From Streptomyces sp. CT34 (GTDB lineage: Bacteria; Actinomycetota; Actinomycetes; Streptomycetales; Streptomycetaceae): DNA of 64,000 nucleotides. Positions 1 through 9,666 of this stretch are shown piece after piece. A program made the position numbers and the translations under genes. The notes under the pieces were generated by a model that worked only from the letters and a program-made list of their open reading frames with translations, was not told the origin of the DNA and did not search any database. The DNA is taken from assembly GCF_000805335.1 (NCBI RefSeq), contig NZ_KN708638.1, positions 4,224,487 through 4,288,486 on the forward strand, read 5' to 3'. Each line of letters begins with the position of its first letter. The first letter of the stretch is position 1.

Positions 1-1131
1 GAGCAGCGCGGAGACGGACCACTTCAACGCCCGGCCGGTACGGCTCTGAAGCGGTGGCGGCGGCGGAGTGATCGCCTGCGCCGGCCGGCCGGACTGGCCG
101 CTGCGGGTCGACGACTGGCCGTACGCGCCCTGCTGGTGGCCGTTGCGCGGGTACGGCGGCGGGGTGGAGAACGCGGTCTCCGGAGGCCGGATGCGGGGCA
201 TCGCGGCGACGGCCTTGGCCAGCTCCTCCGGCGTGGTGCACGGCTGTTCCTGGCGCGAGGCGGTGGCACCGTCGTTGTTCACCGCGCGCATGGCGAGCTC
301 GGACAGCCCGCGGTGGACCCCTGCCCGCACCTGGTCGGGCGCGATCAGCCCGACGCCCTTCGGCAGGCCGGTGAGGCCGTAGGCGTCGTTCTCGTACGGC
401 CAGCGCTGGGTCAGGGCGGCGTACAGCAGGGCGCCGATCGCCTCGGTGTCCGTGCGCTGCGGGTGCTCGCACGTGATGCCGCGGAGCGCCGCCATGACCG
501 CGAGGCCGCGGATGCGGTACTGCCCGGACTCCGTGCGCAGCACCGAGCCGGGGGTGAGCCGCAGATGGGCCAGACCCTCGCGGTGCGCGGCGGCCATGGC
601 CTGGGAGACCTGGCTGACGAGCTGGTAGGCGTCGTGCGGCTCGAGCGGGCCGGAGGCGAGCACGGTCGTCAGCTCGGTGGCGTCCGGTAGCCACTCATGG
701 ACGACATAGACGAGGTCGTTCTCCTCGACGGCGTCAAGGACCTGAACGAACCGGGGGTCGCCGAGGAGCGCGGAGGACCGGGCCGCCGAGAGTACCGGGC
801 GGGCCCGCGGATGGTCGGCGGGCAGGACGTGCACGCCGACGGCGCGGCGCAGCTTCTCGTCGACCGCGCGCCAGCTGCTGAATCCGTCCAGACGGGTGAC
901 ACACTCCTCGAGGCGGTAGCGTCTCGCGAGCTTGTGGCCGCTGTGCAGTTCCGGTGGCTTGGAATCGGTAGCCTCGGCACCCTTTTCATCGGTGCGCGCG
1001 GCGTGCTGTTCCTTGCCGGATACCTTCTCGGCCTCCGCGCCGTCGCTCGTGGCCTGACCCGCCTTGGCGGTCAGCGGCTCCTCGCCGCCCCTGTCGGCCA
1101 CGTCGACGGCAGCCGTGCTCCGTTCCGCCAC
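1..1131 (-). CDS. Protein-kinase-like (probable pseudokinase) membrane protein, 3' end outside window
   Basis: The gene is incomplete: it runs off the left edge. From a GTG at 1131 it encodes an acidic Ala/Glu/Lys-rich leader of about 70 residues. A weak protein-kinase-like domain follows, with segments such as LARRYRLEECV and VLASGPLEPHDAYQLV, then a Pro-rich linker and the start of a hydrophobic segment (WSVSALL). I see no HRD or DFG catalytic motif, so it looks like a pseudokinase; this is an inference from reading. It lies 107 bp downstream of murJ on the same strand. In mycobacteria the MurJ homologue MviN carries a fused C-terminal pseudokinase domain that recruits the FHA protein FhaA, so this may be the unfused equivalent. 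The start is uncertain: GGGGAGG lies about 11 nt upstream, and the frame stays open further upstream without an ATG or GTG. Confidence 0.75.
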   Translation of the reverse strand, partial: MAERSTAAVDVADRGGEEPLTAKAGQATSDGAEAEKVSGKEQHAARTDEKGAEATDSKPPELHSGHKLARRYRLEECVTRLDGFSSWRAVDEKLRRAVGVHVLPADHPRARPVLSAARSSALLGDPRFVQVLDAVEENDLVYVVHEWLPDATELTTVLASGPLEPHDAYQLVSQVSQAMAAAHREGLAHLRLTPGSVLRTESGQYRIRGLAVMAALRGITCEHPQRTDTEAIGALLYAALTQRWPYENDAYGLTGLPKGVGLIAPDQVRAGVHRGLSELAMRAVNNDGATASRQEQPCTTPEELAKAVAAMPRIRPPETAFSTPPPYPRNGHQQGAYGQSSTRSGQSGRPAQAITPPPPPLQSRTGRALKWSVSALL

Positions 1132-1238
1132 CGTCGTTCCTGCCTCCCCATCCGTTGCAGGCTCAATGAGCCAAGACAATTGTGCCCACAGTCCGCCACT
1201 ATGCACGACACACGGTGGCAGTCGATGGTTGTGCTCCG

Positions 1239-3407
1239 TCAGCGCCCCAGCTTGGACCGGACCATGCCGACCAGGGCATTCAGCTCTTCGATCCGCATTT
1301 TGCGTGCGGCAACGTAGAACACGGCCAGAAGTGCGGCGGCACCGCCGATGAGACCGGCCAGCGAGCCGACGAATCCGCTGCCGAGGGCCTGCATGACGCC
1401 GTACACCACGGCCCCGGAGATGATCGTGGCAGGGATGCTGGCGCCGGCCAACCGCGCGTACGTCCGCACGACGTGCGCGGTGTCCAGGTCGCCGCCCATC
1501 CGCTTGCTCAGCCGGCGCCAGGCCACGCCGACGCCGATGACGTAGGCGAGGCCGTAGGAGGCCGCCATGCCGATCACGGCCCAGCGGGCCGGCAGGACCA
1601 GGAAGCAGAGGGCGGAGGCGGCGGCGTTGACGGCGGCGACGATCACCGTGTTGTAGAAGGGGGTGCGGGTGTCCTCGTACGCGTAGAAGGCGCGCAGGAC
1701 GACGTACTGCACCGAGAACGGGATCAGCCCCACGCCGAAGGCCATCAGCATGTACCCCATCGGGATGCCGGCGCCGGACGAGCCGTAGACCAGCGTGCAC
1801 AGCGGGATGCCGAGGGAGAGGAAGCCGAACGAGATCGGGACGATGGCGACGGCCGAGGTGCGCAGGCCCTGGGACATGTCGTCCCGGACCGCGCCGGTGT
1901 CGCCGTCGTGCGCGGACCGCGCCAGCCGGGGCAGCAGTGCCGCCATCACGGAAACGGTGATGATCGCCTGAGGCATGTTCCAGATCAGCTGGGCGCTGGC
2001 GTACGAGATGAAGCCGGTACCCGGGTGGCCCTGCTGGTCGGCGGTGTTACCGGCCCAGGTCGAGAGCTGGGTGACGACCAGGACGCCCGCCTGGTTGGCG
2101 AGGACGAAAAGGACCGTCCACTTGGCGAGCTTGGCGGCCTTGCCCAGGCCGTGGCCGCGCCAGTCGAAGCGCAGCCGGAGCTTCAAGTCGGCGTCGCGCA
2201 GATACGGGATCATCGCCAGCGCCTGGACCACCAGGCCCAGCAGGGTGCCGATGCCGAGCAGCCGGATGCCTTCGGTGGGGATGGTCGTGACGCCGATGTG
2301 CGAGGTCTTCGCCGTGCCGTAGACCCAGATGAACAGGCCGAAGGTGGCGATCATGACGATGTTGTTGAGGACCGGGGTCCACATCATCGCGCCGAAGCGG
2401 CCACGGGCGTTGAGGATCTGCCCCATCACGACATGCAGACCCATGAAGAAGATCGTGGGTACGCAGTAGCGGGTGAAGGCGACGGCGACCTCGTTGGCCG
2501 CCGGATCGCGGGAGATGTCGAACGAGACCAGTTTGACCAGCAGCGGCGCCGCGAACACCGCAAGTACCGTCAGCGCGCCGAGGACCACGATGACGAGGGT
2601 CAGCAGCCGGTTGGCATACGCCTCGCCGCCGTCCTCGTCCTCCTTCATCGCGCGCACCAGCTGCGGGACGAAGACGGAGTTCAGGCCGCCGCCGATGGTC
2701 AGGATGAAGATCATCGTCGGCAGCTGGTAGGCGACCTGCCAGGAGTCGCCGAGCACCGCGCCGCCGAGCGCCGCGACGATCAGCGCCGAGCGGACGAAGC
2801 CGGTGAGCCGGGACACCATGGTGCCGGCGGCCATCACCGCGCTGGACTTCAGCAGCCCGGAGGCGCGGCCACCGGACTGCTTGCCGGCCGCCGCCACGGG
2901 GGCGGGCTCGGGTTCCGCCGGGGCCTGCTGCGGTGCGGGCTCCGGACCGGGCGCCGCGGCGGCCACCGGCTGTGCGGCGGGGGCCGGCGCCGGGCTCGGT
3001 GCCTCGTAGGGCTGCTGCTGATCCCGGAAGAGATGCGCGAACGCGTCCTGCTCGGGACGCCCGCTCTCGCCCTGGGCGGTCAGCTCCTCGCCACCGGCGA
3101 ACTGCATCGTCTCGGCGGCATCGCCGTACGAAAGATCGTGGGCCTGGGCCTGGGTCTGGGCCTGCGGGGCGGGCGGCTGCTGGTAGAGGGGGTGCGCGGG
3201 CTGTCCCTGCGGAGATGCGGCCTGGTCGTAGAACGCGTCAGCCGCCGGATCCTGGCCCGTCGGGTCCTGCGTGTGCTGCGGGTCGTTGCGGTAGGAGTCC
3301 TGGACAAAAGGGTCCTGGTCCGCGGGCAACGGCGGCGTCGGAGGGACCGCCCCCGAGGGATCGCCATGGGCGCCCCGGCCGCGGCCACCGTCATACGGCG
3401 CATTCAT
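1239..3407 (-). CDS. murJ: Lipid II flippase MurJ (MviN)
   Basis: This is an integral membrane protein of the MOP superfamily that moves lipid II across the cytoplasmic membrane for peptidoglycan synthesis. The 722-aa product has about 190 residues of Pro/Gln-rich cytoplasmic leader (repeated PQGQP-, QAQTQAQ-like stretches). A 14-TM-type MurJ core follows, beginning at SSAVMAAGTMVSRLTGFVRS, the conserved first-helix motif of the family. The leader makes it longer than the roughly 510-aa enterobacterial MurJ, which is usual for actinobacteria. It follows the DUF6049 gene by 46 bp and precedes the pseudokinase-like gene, which suggests an envelope operon. The other member of the superfamily in this window (MATE, 21.9-23.2 kb) lacks the leader. 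Confidence 0.95.
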   Translation of the reverse strand: MNAPYDGGRGRGAHGDPSGAVPPTPPLPADQDPFVQDSYRNDPQHTQDPTGQDPAADAFYDQAASPQGQPAHPLYQQPPAPQAQTQAQAHDLSYGDAAETMQFAGGEELTAQGESGRPEQDAFAHLFRDQQQPYEAPSPAPAPAAQPVAAAAPGPEPAPQQAPAEPEPAPVAAAGKQSGGRASGLLKSSAVMAAGTMVSRLTGFVRSALIVAALGGAVLGDSWQVAYQLPTMIFILTIGGGLNSVFVPQLVRAMKEDEDGGEAYANRLLTLVIVVLGALTVLAVFAAPLLVKLVSFDISRDPAANEVAVAFTRYCVPTIFFMGLHVVMGQILNARGRFGAMMWTPVLNNIVMIATFGLFIWVYGTAKTSHIGVTTIPTEGIRLLGIGTLLGLVVQALAMIPYLRDADLKLRLRFDWRGHGLGKAAKLAKWTVLFVLANQAGVLVVTQLSTWAGNTADQQGHPGTGFISYASAQLIWNMPQAIITVSVMAALLPRLARSAHDGDTGAVRDDMSQGLRTSAVAIVPISFGFLSLGIPLCTLVYGSSGAGIPMGYMLMAFGVGLIPFSVQYVVLRAFYAYEDTRTPFYNTVIVAAVNAAASALCFLVLPARWAVIGMAASYGLAYVIGVGVAWRRLSKRMGGDLDTAHVVRTYARLAGASIPATIISGAVVYGVMQALGSGFVGSLAGLIGGAAALLAVFYVAARKMRIEELNALVGMVRSKLGR

Positions 3408-3453
3408 CGCTGCCCCACCTCATCCGTCGCCGGCCATCCGGCCCCGTCACGTA

Positions 3454-5775
3454 TCAACGGTCCACTTTCTCACCTGTGCCGGACGGGCCGGACTTTTCCG
3501 ATCCGGTGTCCGGCGAGCGGTCACTCGGCTGCTCGGGCCTGTCGCCGCCCGTTCCGCCGTTGTCGCCGTTCGCGTCTGCTGCGCCGTCGGAACCGTCGTT
3601 GTCCTCGTCGTCGGGTCCTTCCCCGGCGTCCTCGGTGGCGGCGCGCTTGCGCTGGAGGTAGATCCGGACGCCGGCGAGGACGAGCAGCAGCACACCGCCC
3701 GCGATGACGAGCATCACAGTGGCGGTGATCTCCGTGACGTTCACCTGGAACGTCATGGGGTCACCGTAGGGCTTGCCGTCCGCGGTGTAGAGCTGGGCCG
3801 TCACCCAGGCGCGACCGTTGGCGTTCGCCGTGGTGTCGAACTTGAAGGACTGGCTGTGCCCGCCGTCCACCTTGATCTGCTGTGACGGCCCCACGTCCAG
3901 GCGGTTGGGCTGGGACGAGGTCAGCCGCAGGGTCATGCCCTCGACGCCCTGGAGCAGGTTGTTCTGGACCGTCACCGGAATCGTGGCGCTGCGCCCGGAG
4001 AGGGTCGCCTCCGACTTCTGGATCAGGTGCACCTTCTTGGTCAGACCGCCGAGGTAGCTGCGCACCGAGTCGCGGAAGCTCGCGGCTCCCTTGGGGTCGC
4101 CCCGCCACTCCGTCGACATCTCGCGCATTATGGCGTTGCCGAACGGGGTGACCACGCGTTCGGGCTGGGCCAGGATCACCTGGAAGTCGTCGAGCGCGGC
4201 CTGGGTGTCCTGGATCTGCCGGAAGGCGTCGGTGGGGAGCTCCTGGCGGCGCAGCGAGGACGGGTAAGCGGCGCGGCTCGGGATCTGGCGGCTGGCGGCG
4301 GGGTCGGGCTTGGCCTTGGCCGCATCGCCGAGCTTCAGCGGCTGGGTCCAGCCGGCCGACTCCAGGTTCCGCAGCGCGCCGGCCATCGTCTCGGCCTGGC
4401 TCGCCGACGGCATCCGCTGCGGCGCGACGACGATGCTGCGCTGCTGCTCCGGGTCCTGGAGGCCGATCATCTGGGCCTGGGCGAGGAACTCCTGGATCGC
4501 GCGGCCGGCGTTCCCCGGCTTCGACATATCGCCCTCGAAAGCCCGGGAGAGCTGCTCGTCGGTGACGATGGCCGTGTTGCCGCCGCCGATGGGCCGGGCC
4601 GCGGTCGGGGTGTAGGGCAGGCCGCTGTCGCCCAGGCTGTCGCTGCGCGTGATGACGTTGTGTGCACCGGCCGACGTGGCGACGTCGACGACCGAGGAGT
4701 CGATCGCGCCGTTCACCGGCCAGGTGAAGTCGGTGCGCGGCTTCACGCCGAGGATCGTGTCCACGGTCTTCGAGGCGAGTTCGGTGGCCGGACCGAGGTG
4801 GCTGAGCGCGCTGGGCACGCTCTTGCCGTGGTGGGCGAGGGAGGCAAGATCGGGGTCGCCGAAGGGCAGGGCGACGACCTCGTGCCCCTTCACGGCGTCT
4901 TCGAGATCGTTCAGCCACTGCTTGGCGACGGCCTGGTTCTTGCCCATCGGGCCGTCCGGACCGTTCACCCGGTACGGCTTGGTCATCGCGTCGGCGGTCG
5001 CGAGCAGGTCGGGATCGATGACGAAGGTCACCGGGAGGTTCTTGCCGAGCGTGACCATCTGGTGCAGTCGGCCGCCGGGCGCGATCTCCTTCGCGAGATC
5101 GTCGTTGCGGAAGACCGGTGTCTGCTGGGCGTCGGCGCCGGTCTCCGCGGTGAGGTGCGTGGACGAGATCAGCGGCCACAGGTACGTGAGCTGGGTCTTC
5201 TTGGCCGGGGCGGCGTCCTGCCAGGGGAGGAAGGTCCGGTCGATGCCGAGGACCTGCTCGTACGAGGAGTTCTGGGTGTGCCCGGACAGCGTGACGCCGA
5301 GCGGATACACACCGTCGTTGCCGAGGTCGAGGTCCTTGACCGGCACGCTGAGGGTGAACGGCTTGCTGGTGCCCGGATCGAGCTTGTCGATCTTCTCGGT
5401 GTGCCCGTCGATCTCCTTGCCGTCGGCGCCCGGCTGATATCCGGTGCGCTGTGTCACGGCTTCGATGGAGCTGCGGTCGCTGAGTGCGGAGCCGCGGTGG
5501 AGTCCGACATGCGCGTCGGTGACCGGGGCCTTGCCGTCGTTGGTGAGCGTGCCGGAGACGGTGACCGTGTCGTCCTTCCCGGGGGCGGACGGGGACATCG
5601 CGTTGATCGTGACGCTGACCGTGCGGGAGCCCGTCGGGGCCGCCTGGGCGGAGGGGGGGTGCGGGAGCTGCAGCATTCCCACGAGCAGGGGCACTCCGGT
5701 GAGCAGTGTCACGGTCCTGCGCAGCCATCGACCACGCGGCCGTTCAGTCCCCTGGAACCCTGCCGCATCGGCCAC
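3454..5775 (-). CDS. DUF6049 family secreted, membrane-anchored protein
   Basis: The 773-aa product has an N-terminal signal sequence (RWLRRTVTLLTGVPLLVGML, then a probable Ala cleavage site near residue 45). A large extracellular region of beta-sandwich type follows. There is one C-terminal transmembrane helix (VMLVIAGGVLLLVLAGV) and a short acidic cytoplasmic tail (GEGPDDEDNDGSDG). This topology and its position directly upstream of murJ match the actinobacterial DUF6049 family, whose function is not known to me. The extracellular part probably acts at the cell wall, given neighbours in lipid II export. No catalytic motif was recognised. Confidence 0.85.
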   Translation of the reverse strand: MADAAGFQGTERPRGRWLRRTVTLLTGVPLLVGMLQLPHPPSAQAAPTGSRTVSVTINAMSPSAPGKDDTVTVSGTLTNDGKAPVTDAHVGLHRGSALSDRSSIEAVTQRTGYQPGADGKEIDGHTEKIDKLDPGTSKPFTLSVPVKDLDLGNDGVYPLGVTLSGHTQNSSYEQVLGIDRTFLPWQDAAPAKKTQLTYLWPLISSTHLTAETGADAQQTPVFRNDDLAKEIAPGGRLHQMVTLGKNLPVTFVIDPDLLATADAMTKPYRVNGPDGPMGKNQAVAKQWLNDLEDAVKGHEVVALPFGDPDLASLAHHGKSVPSALSHLGPATELASKTVDTILGVKPRTDFTWPVNGAIDSSVVDVATSAGAHNVITRSDSLGDSGLPYTPTAARPIGGGNTAIVTDEQLSRAFEGDMSKPGNAGRAIQEFLAQAQMIGLQDPEQQRSIVVAPQRMPSASQAETMAGALRNLESAGWTQPLKLGDAAKAKPDPAASRQIPSRAAYPSSLRRQELPTDAFRQIQDTQAALDDFQVILAQPERVVTPFGNAIMREMSTEWRGDPKGAASFRDSVRSYLGGLTKKVHLIQKSEATLSGRSATIPVTVQNNLLQGVEGMTLRLTSSQPNRLDVGPSQQIKVDGGHSQSFKFDTTANANGRAWVTAQLYTADGKPYGDPMTFQVNVTEITATVMLVIAGGVLLLVLAGVRIYLQRKRAATEDAGEGPDDEDNDGSDGAADANGDNGGTGGDRPEQPSDRSPDTGSEKSGPSGTGEKVDR

Positions 5776-5959
5776 GCGCTCGCCCGTCCCTCGTCGTCGT
5801 CAGTGGTCGTCGGAATGTGCGTCCACGAATGGTAACGAGGCCCGGCACGCCGTAGTGCCGGGGAGTGCTCCACATGATCGCCAAGCCGGGGCCGCTCACG
5901 CCTGTCCCCTTTTCATGACGTGACGCCGGCCGCGGCGCGGCCACGTACCCTTTTCTGTT

Positions 5960-7435
5960 GTGCCGAACGCCAACAATGACTTCCCCACCCCGCGGTCCGA
6001 GCGGGCTCCGCAGCCGACGAACGCGCTCAACCACGTGCAGCGCCGTGCCGTGAGCGAGCTGCTGCGGGTGTCCCCCGTCGCGGACGACCTGGCCCGTCGC
6101 TTCCAGGAGGCCGGGTTCACGCTTGCCCTGGTCGGCGGGTCGGTCCGGGACGCGCTGCTCGGCCGGCTCGGCAACGACCTGGACTTCACCACCGATGCCC
6201 GGCCGGAGGACGTGCTGAAGATCGTCCGGCCGTGGGCGGACGCGGTCTGGGAGGTCGGCATCGCCTTCGGCACGGTCGGCTGCAAGAAGGAATCGTTCGA
6301 CATCGAGGTCACGACGTACCGTTCCGAGGCGTACGACCGCACCTCGCGCAAGCCCGAGGTCTCCTACGGCGACTCCATCGCGGACGATCTGGTCCGCCGG
6401 GACTTCACGGTGAACGCCATGGCGGTACTGCTGCCGCAGAAGGAGTTCGTCGATCCGCACGACGGCCTGGAGGACCTGGCTGCCCGTGTGCTGCGGACCC
6501 CGGGGACGCCGCAGGAGTCGTTCTCCGATGACCCGCTGCGGATGATGCGTGCGGCTCGCTTTGCCGCGCAGCTGGACTTCGAGGTCGCCCCCGACGTCAT
6601 CGCCGCGATGAAGGCGATGTCGGACCGTATCGAGATCGTCTCCGCGGAGCGGGTGCGCGACGAGCTGAACAAGCTGATCCTGGCGGCGAACCCGCGCCAG
6701 GGGCTGCGGCTGCTGGTGGAGTCCGGGCTGGCGGACCGGGTACTGCCCGAGCTGCCCGCGCTGCGCCTGGAAAGTGACGAGCATCACCGCCACAAGGATG
6801 TCTACGAGCACTCGCTGACGGTCCTGGAGCAGGCCATGGGCCTGGAGGAGAACGGGCCGGATCTGGTGCTGCGGCTGGCGGCACTGCTGCACGACATCGG
6901 CAAGCCCAAGACGCGGCGCTTCGAGAGCGACGGCCGGGTCTCCTTCCACCACCACGAGGTGGTGGGGGCGAAAATGACCAAGAAGCGCATGTCCGCTCTG
7001 AAGTACTCGAACGACATGATCAAGGACGTTTCGCTTCTGGTGGAGCTGCATCTGCGCTTCCACGGATACGGGACTGGTGAGTGGACGGACTCCGCGGTCC
7101 GCCGCTACGTACGCGACGCCGGCCCGCAGCTGGAGCGCCTGCACAAGCTGACGCGCTCGGACTGCACCACACGCAACAAGCGCAAGGCCGCGGCCCTGTC
7201 GCGTGCCTATGACGGGCTGGAGGAGCGTATTGCGCGGCTCCAGGAGCAGGAGGAGCTGGACGCGATCCGCCCGGATCTGGACGGCAACGAGATCATGCAG
7301 ATCCTGGGCATCAGCCCGGGACCCGAGGTCGGTAGGGCGTACAAGCAGATGCTGGAGCTGCGGCTGGAGCACGGCCCCATGGAGCGGGAGGCCGCGGTGG
7401 CCGCACTCAAGGAGTGGTGGGCTGCTCAGGGCTGA
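5960..7435 (+). CDS. cca: CCA tRNA nucleotidyltransferase
   Basis: This enzyme adds or repairs the 3' CCA end of tRNAs using CTP and ATP. The 491-aa product starts at GTG. The class II nucleotidyltransferase head is clear: GGSVRDALLGR, then DLDFTT carrying the metal-binding Asp pair, and a DPLRMMRAARFAAQ motif. A C-terminal HD domain contains LLHDIGKPKTR, seen in many bacterial CCA enzymes. It is divergent from the DUF6049 gene, and the 184-bp gap should hold both promoters. A cluster of parS sites lies immediately downstream. The gene is a regular neighbour of murJ in actinobacteria. Confidence 0.95.
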   Translation: MPNANNDFPTPRSERAPQPTNALNHVQRRAVSELLRVSPVADDLARRFQEAGFTLALVGGSVRDALLGRLGNDLDFTTDARPEDVLKIVRPWADAVWEVGIAFGTVGCKKESFDIEVTTYRSEAYDRTSRKPEVSYGDSIADDLVRRDFTVNAMAVLLPQKEFVDPHDGLEDLAARVLRTPGTPQESFSDDPLRMMRAARFAAQLDFEVAPDVIAAMKAMSDRIEIVSAERVRDELNKLILAANPRQGLRLLVESGLADRVLPELPALRLESDEHHRHKDVYEHSLTVLEQAMGLEENGPDLVLRLAALLHDIGKPKTRRFESDGRVSFHHHEVVGAKMTKKRMSALKYSNDMIKDVSLLVELHLRFHGYGTGEWTDSAVRRYVRDAGPQLERLHKLTRSDCTTRNKRKAAALSRAYDGLEERIARLQEQEELDAIRPDLDGNEIMQILGISPGPEVGRAYKQMLELRLEHGPMEREAAVAALKEWWAAQG

Positions 7436-7470
7436 GACCGCTCAGGCCGCGCGAGCGTGAAACCGTCGAT

Positions 7471-7484
7471 GTTTCACGTGAACG
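7471..7484. repeat. Degenerate parS site (12/14)
   Basis: GTTTCACGTGAACG matches the Streptomyces parS palindrome except for the last two bases. It lies 22 bp from a perfect site in the gap after cca. It may be a decayed copy or a weak ParB site. Confidence 0.6.
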
Positions 7485-7492
7485 GGAACGCT

Positions 7493-7506
7493 GTTTCACG
7501 TGAAAC
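7493..7506. repeat. parS: parS site (ParB-binding centromere element)
   Basis: This is a perfect GTTTCACGTGAAAC palindrome, the known Streptomyces parS consensus bound by ParB for origin segregation. It pairs with the site at 7527, with starts 34 bp apart, in the gap between convergent genes. Confidence 0.95.
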
Positions 7507-7526
7507 GGCCGGTCGTGAACCGCCGT

Positions 7527-7540
7527 GTTTCACGTGAAAC
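7527..7540. repeat. parS: parS site
   Basis: This is a perfect 14-bp parS palindrome and the second intact member of the pair between cca and the LppU/SCO3897-type gene. Confidence 0.95.
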
Positions 7541-7575
7541 AGCGCCCTCGCGGTGTCCTGGGAGGGGCCTCTTAG

Positions 7576-8166
7576 CTACTTGATGTCCTGAAGGCAGAGC
7601 ACAAAGCGGGTGGTGCCACCGTGGCGGCGGTGCTGGGTCTCCGCATAGGTCGTGTCGGTCTTGGGGCAGAGAGACCTGTCCGTGGTGTTGGCGTGGACTG
7701 CCGTCACCTTGAACTTGGCCTCTGCGGTGCCGCAGCCGACGACCTTGAGATCGGGATTGATCTCGTTGCCGCTGTTCTTCATGCAGTCGCCGACCTTGGC
7801 GGTGTCGGCGTCGTTCCACGAGCTCACCCAGGCCACCCCGATACCGATCAGGGCGACGGCGACGAAGATGCCCTTCACGATCGCCTTGGGCGACCGCTGC
7901 GGACGCGACGGTTGCGGCGGTACGGGCGCTCCGCCCTGCATGTAGGGCTGCTGCGGTGCTTGCGGATACCCCTGCTGCGGCGGCTGACCGTACGGTGCCT
8001 GCGGCTGCTGGGGGTGGGCGTATCCACCCTGAGGCTGACCGTAAGGAGCCTGCGGTGCCTGAGGAGCCTGCGGGTAGGCGGCCTGGCCGTACGGCTGCTG
8101 ACCGTATGGCGGCTGGCCGTACGGACTCTGGCCGTAGGGATTCGGGCCCTGAGGCGGCGTGGTCAT
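7576..8166 (-). CDS. LppU/SCO3897 family membrane protein
   Basis: The 196-aa product begins MTTPPQGPN. Its first ~100 residues are a low-complexity PYGQ/PQAP repeat region. One transmembrane helix (AIVKGIFVAVALIGIGVAWV) follows, then a small extracytoplasmic domain with several Cys residues (VGDCMKN, VVGCGTAEAKF, SLCPKT, FVLCLQD). This arrangement matches the LppU/SCO3897 family, for which I know no defined biochemical role. The start was chosen because GGGGGA precedes the ATG; the much longer open frame upstream is only antisense-like shadow over the MFS gene. The Cys pairs probably form disulfides outside the membrane. Confidence 0.85.
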   Translation of the reverse strand: MTTPPQGPNPYGQSPYGQPPYGQQPYGQAAYPQAPQAPQAPYGQPQGGYAHPQQPQAPYGQPPQQGYPQAPQQPYMQGGAPVPPQPSRPQRSPKAIVKGIFVAVALIGIGVAWVSSWNDADTAKVGDCMKNSGNEINPDLKVVGCGTAEAKFKVTAVHANTTDRSLCPKTDTTYAETQHRRHGGTTRFVLCLQDIK

Positions 8167-8324
8167 GGGATTCCCCCGATAAGGAAGTGTCCGGAAGTGA
8201 GGTGCCCAGACGCGTAATTGACGCCCGTACGGTATCTGCTCCCGCGCTGCCGCACGGGCGAGGGGCGCCAATCGGTGAGGGTGAGACGGCCAGCGCCTGT
8301 CCGATCCGGACCTACCGGGCAGCC

Positions 8325-9611
8325 CTAGTGGCGTCCGAACCCCTTGCGGGCCAGTATCGCGGCGACCGCGGCGTAGAGCACGGCCACGACGACGATGAGT
8401 ACGGCTGACTTCCCGTCGGGCGGCAGCATCAGCGCGGCGACCGCGGCGGCACCGACGAAGGCGATGTTGAACAGCACGTCGTAGATGGAGAAGACCCGGC
8501 CGCGGAAGGCATCGTCGACCGACGACTGGACCACCGTGTCTGTGGTGATCTTGGTCCCCTGTGTGCCCAGACCGAGGACGAACGCGGCGACCAGCATGGG
8601 CGCCGGATGGAAGAAGAGGCCGAGCGCGGGCACCAGGACCGCGCCTGTCGCGGCGCAGAGGGTGATCCAGCCGAACGGGGTGAGGCGCCCGACCGCCCAC
8701 GGGGTGATCACGGCAGCCGCGAAGAAGCCGGCTCCTGACACGGCGACGGTTATCCCGAGCAGTGCCAAGCCCTGGGATTCGGTACGGGACCAGGCGTACC
8801 GGCTCAGCATCAGCACCATGACCGTCAGCGCGCCGTAGCAGAAGCGGATCACCGTCATCGCGGTCAGCGCGCGGGTCGGGACGGGCCGCTCGGCGAGGTG
8901 GCGCAGACCGTCCATCAGACCCTTGACGGTGCTCAACAGGGCCTCGCCGAGGTGCGGTTGGAGCACCGAGGGGTCGGGTCCGAGGCGCTGCGGCGTCATC
9001 CGCAGGGCGGTGAGGGCGGAACAGAAGTAGAGGAACGCGGCGAGCAGCACGACGAACGCATCCACGTCCGAGCCGGCCAGCCGTACCGCGAGGGCGAGCG
9101 CACCCCCGGCCGTCATGGCGAGCGTTCCGGCCGTGGGCGCAAGGGAGTTGGCCATCACCAGCTGCTCGCCGCCGACGACGCGGGGAAGCGAGGCGGAAAG
9201 CCCCGCCAGGACAAAGCGGTTCACGCCTGTGACCGAGAGGGCCGAGGCGTAGAAGAGCCAGTCCGGGACCTTCACCGCGATCAGCACGGCCGTCGCCACC
9301 GCGAGCAGGGCCCGCAGCAGATTGCCGTACAGCAGGACCTGACGCCGGCGCCAACGGTCCAGCAGCACGCCGGTGAACGGCCCGAGAAGGGAGTACGGCA
9401 GCAGCAGGATCGCCATGGCGGAGGCGATCGCCTCGGGCGACGCCTGCTTTTCGGGCGAGAAGACGACGAACGTGGCGAGCGCAACCTGGAACACCCCGTC
9501 GGCGGCCTGGGACAGGAGCCGTGCGGCCAGCAGCGTCCGGAAGTCGCGCAGCCGCAGTAATACGCGGAGATCGCGCACAGCATGCATGAGGCACAGCCTC
9601 ACACAGCTCAC
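8325..9611 (-). CDS. MFS transporter
   Basis: The 428-aa product is a 12-helix major facilitator protein. The conserved loop motif after TM2 is recognisable as GVLLDRWRRRQVLLYGN. Early residues (RDFRTLLAARLLSQAADGVFQVAL) are typical of drug or small-molecule exporters of the DHA3-like group. The substrate cannot be read from the sequence. The annotated GTG has GGAGG only 3 nt upstream; GTG at 9602 or ATG at 9587 (MHAVRDLRV) are also reasonable starts. It stands between ino1 and the LppU/SCO3897-type gene, all on the minus strand. Confidence 0.88.
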   Translation of the reverse strand: MSCVRLCLMHAVRDLRVLLRLRDFRTLLAARLLSQAADGVFQVALATFVVFSPEKQASPEAIASAMAILLLPYSLLGPFTGVLLDRWRRRQVLLYGNLLRALLAVATAVLIAVKVPDWLFYASALSVTGVNRFVLAGLSASLPRVVGGEQLVMANSLAPTAGTLAMTAGGALALAVRLAGSDVDAFVVLLAAFLYFCSALTALRMTPQRLGPDPSVLQPHLGEALLSTVKGLMDGLRHLAERPVPTRALTAMTVIRFCYGALTVMVLMLSRYAWSRTESQGLALLGITVAVSGAGFFAAAVITPWAVGRLTPFGWITLCAATGAVLVPALGLFFHPAPMLVAAFVLGLGTQGTKITTDTVVQSSVDDAFRGRVFSIYDVLFNIAFVGAAAVAALMLPPDGKSAVLIVVVAVLYAAVAAILARKGFGRH

Positions 9612-9666
9612 CGGCCTCCGGGCGGAATACCCGGAGGCCGGCGGAACGAGGAGAGCGGCGAGTGCC

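Noticed and set aside
1182..3707. 841-codon open frame on plus strand
   Set aside because: It is antisense to murJ and the DUF6049 gene. Composition is Asp/Arg/Gly/His-rich as expected for a shadow frame in GC-rich DNA, with no domain.
5744..7372. 542-codon open frame on minus strand
   Set aside because: It is antisense to cca, whose nucleotidyltransferase and HD motifs are unmistakable.
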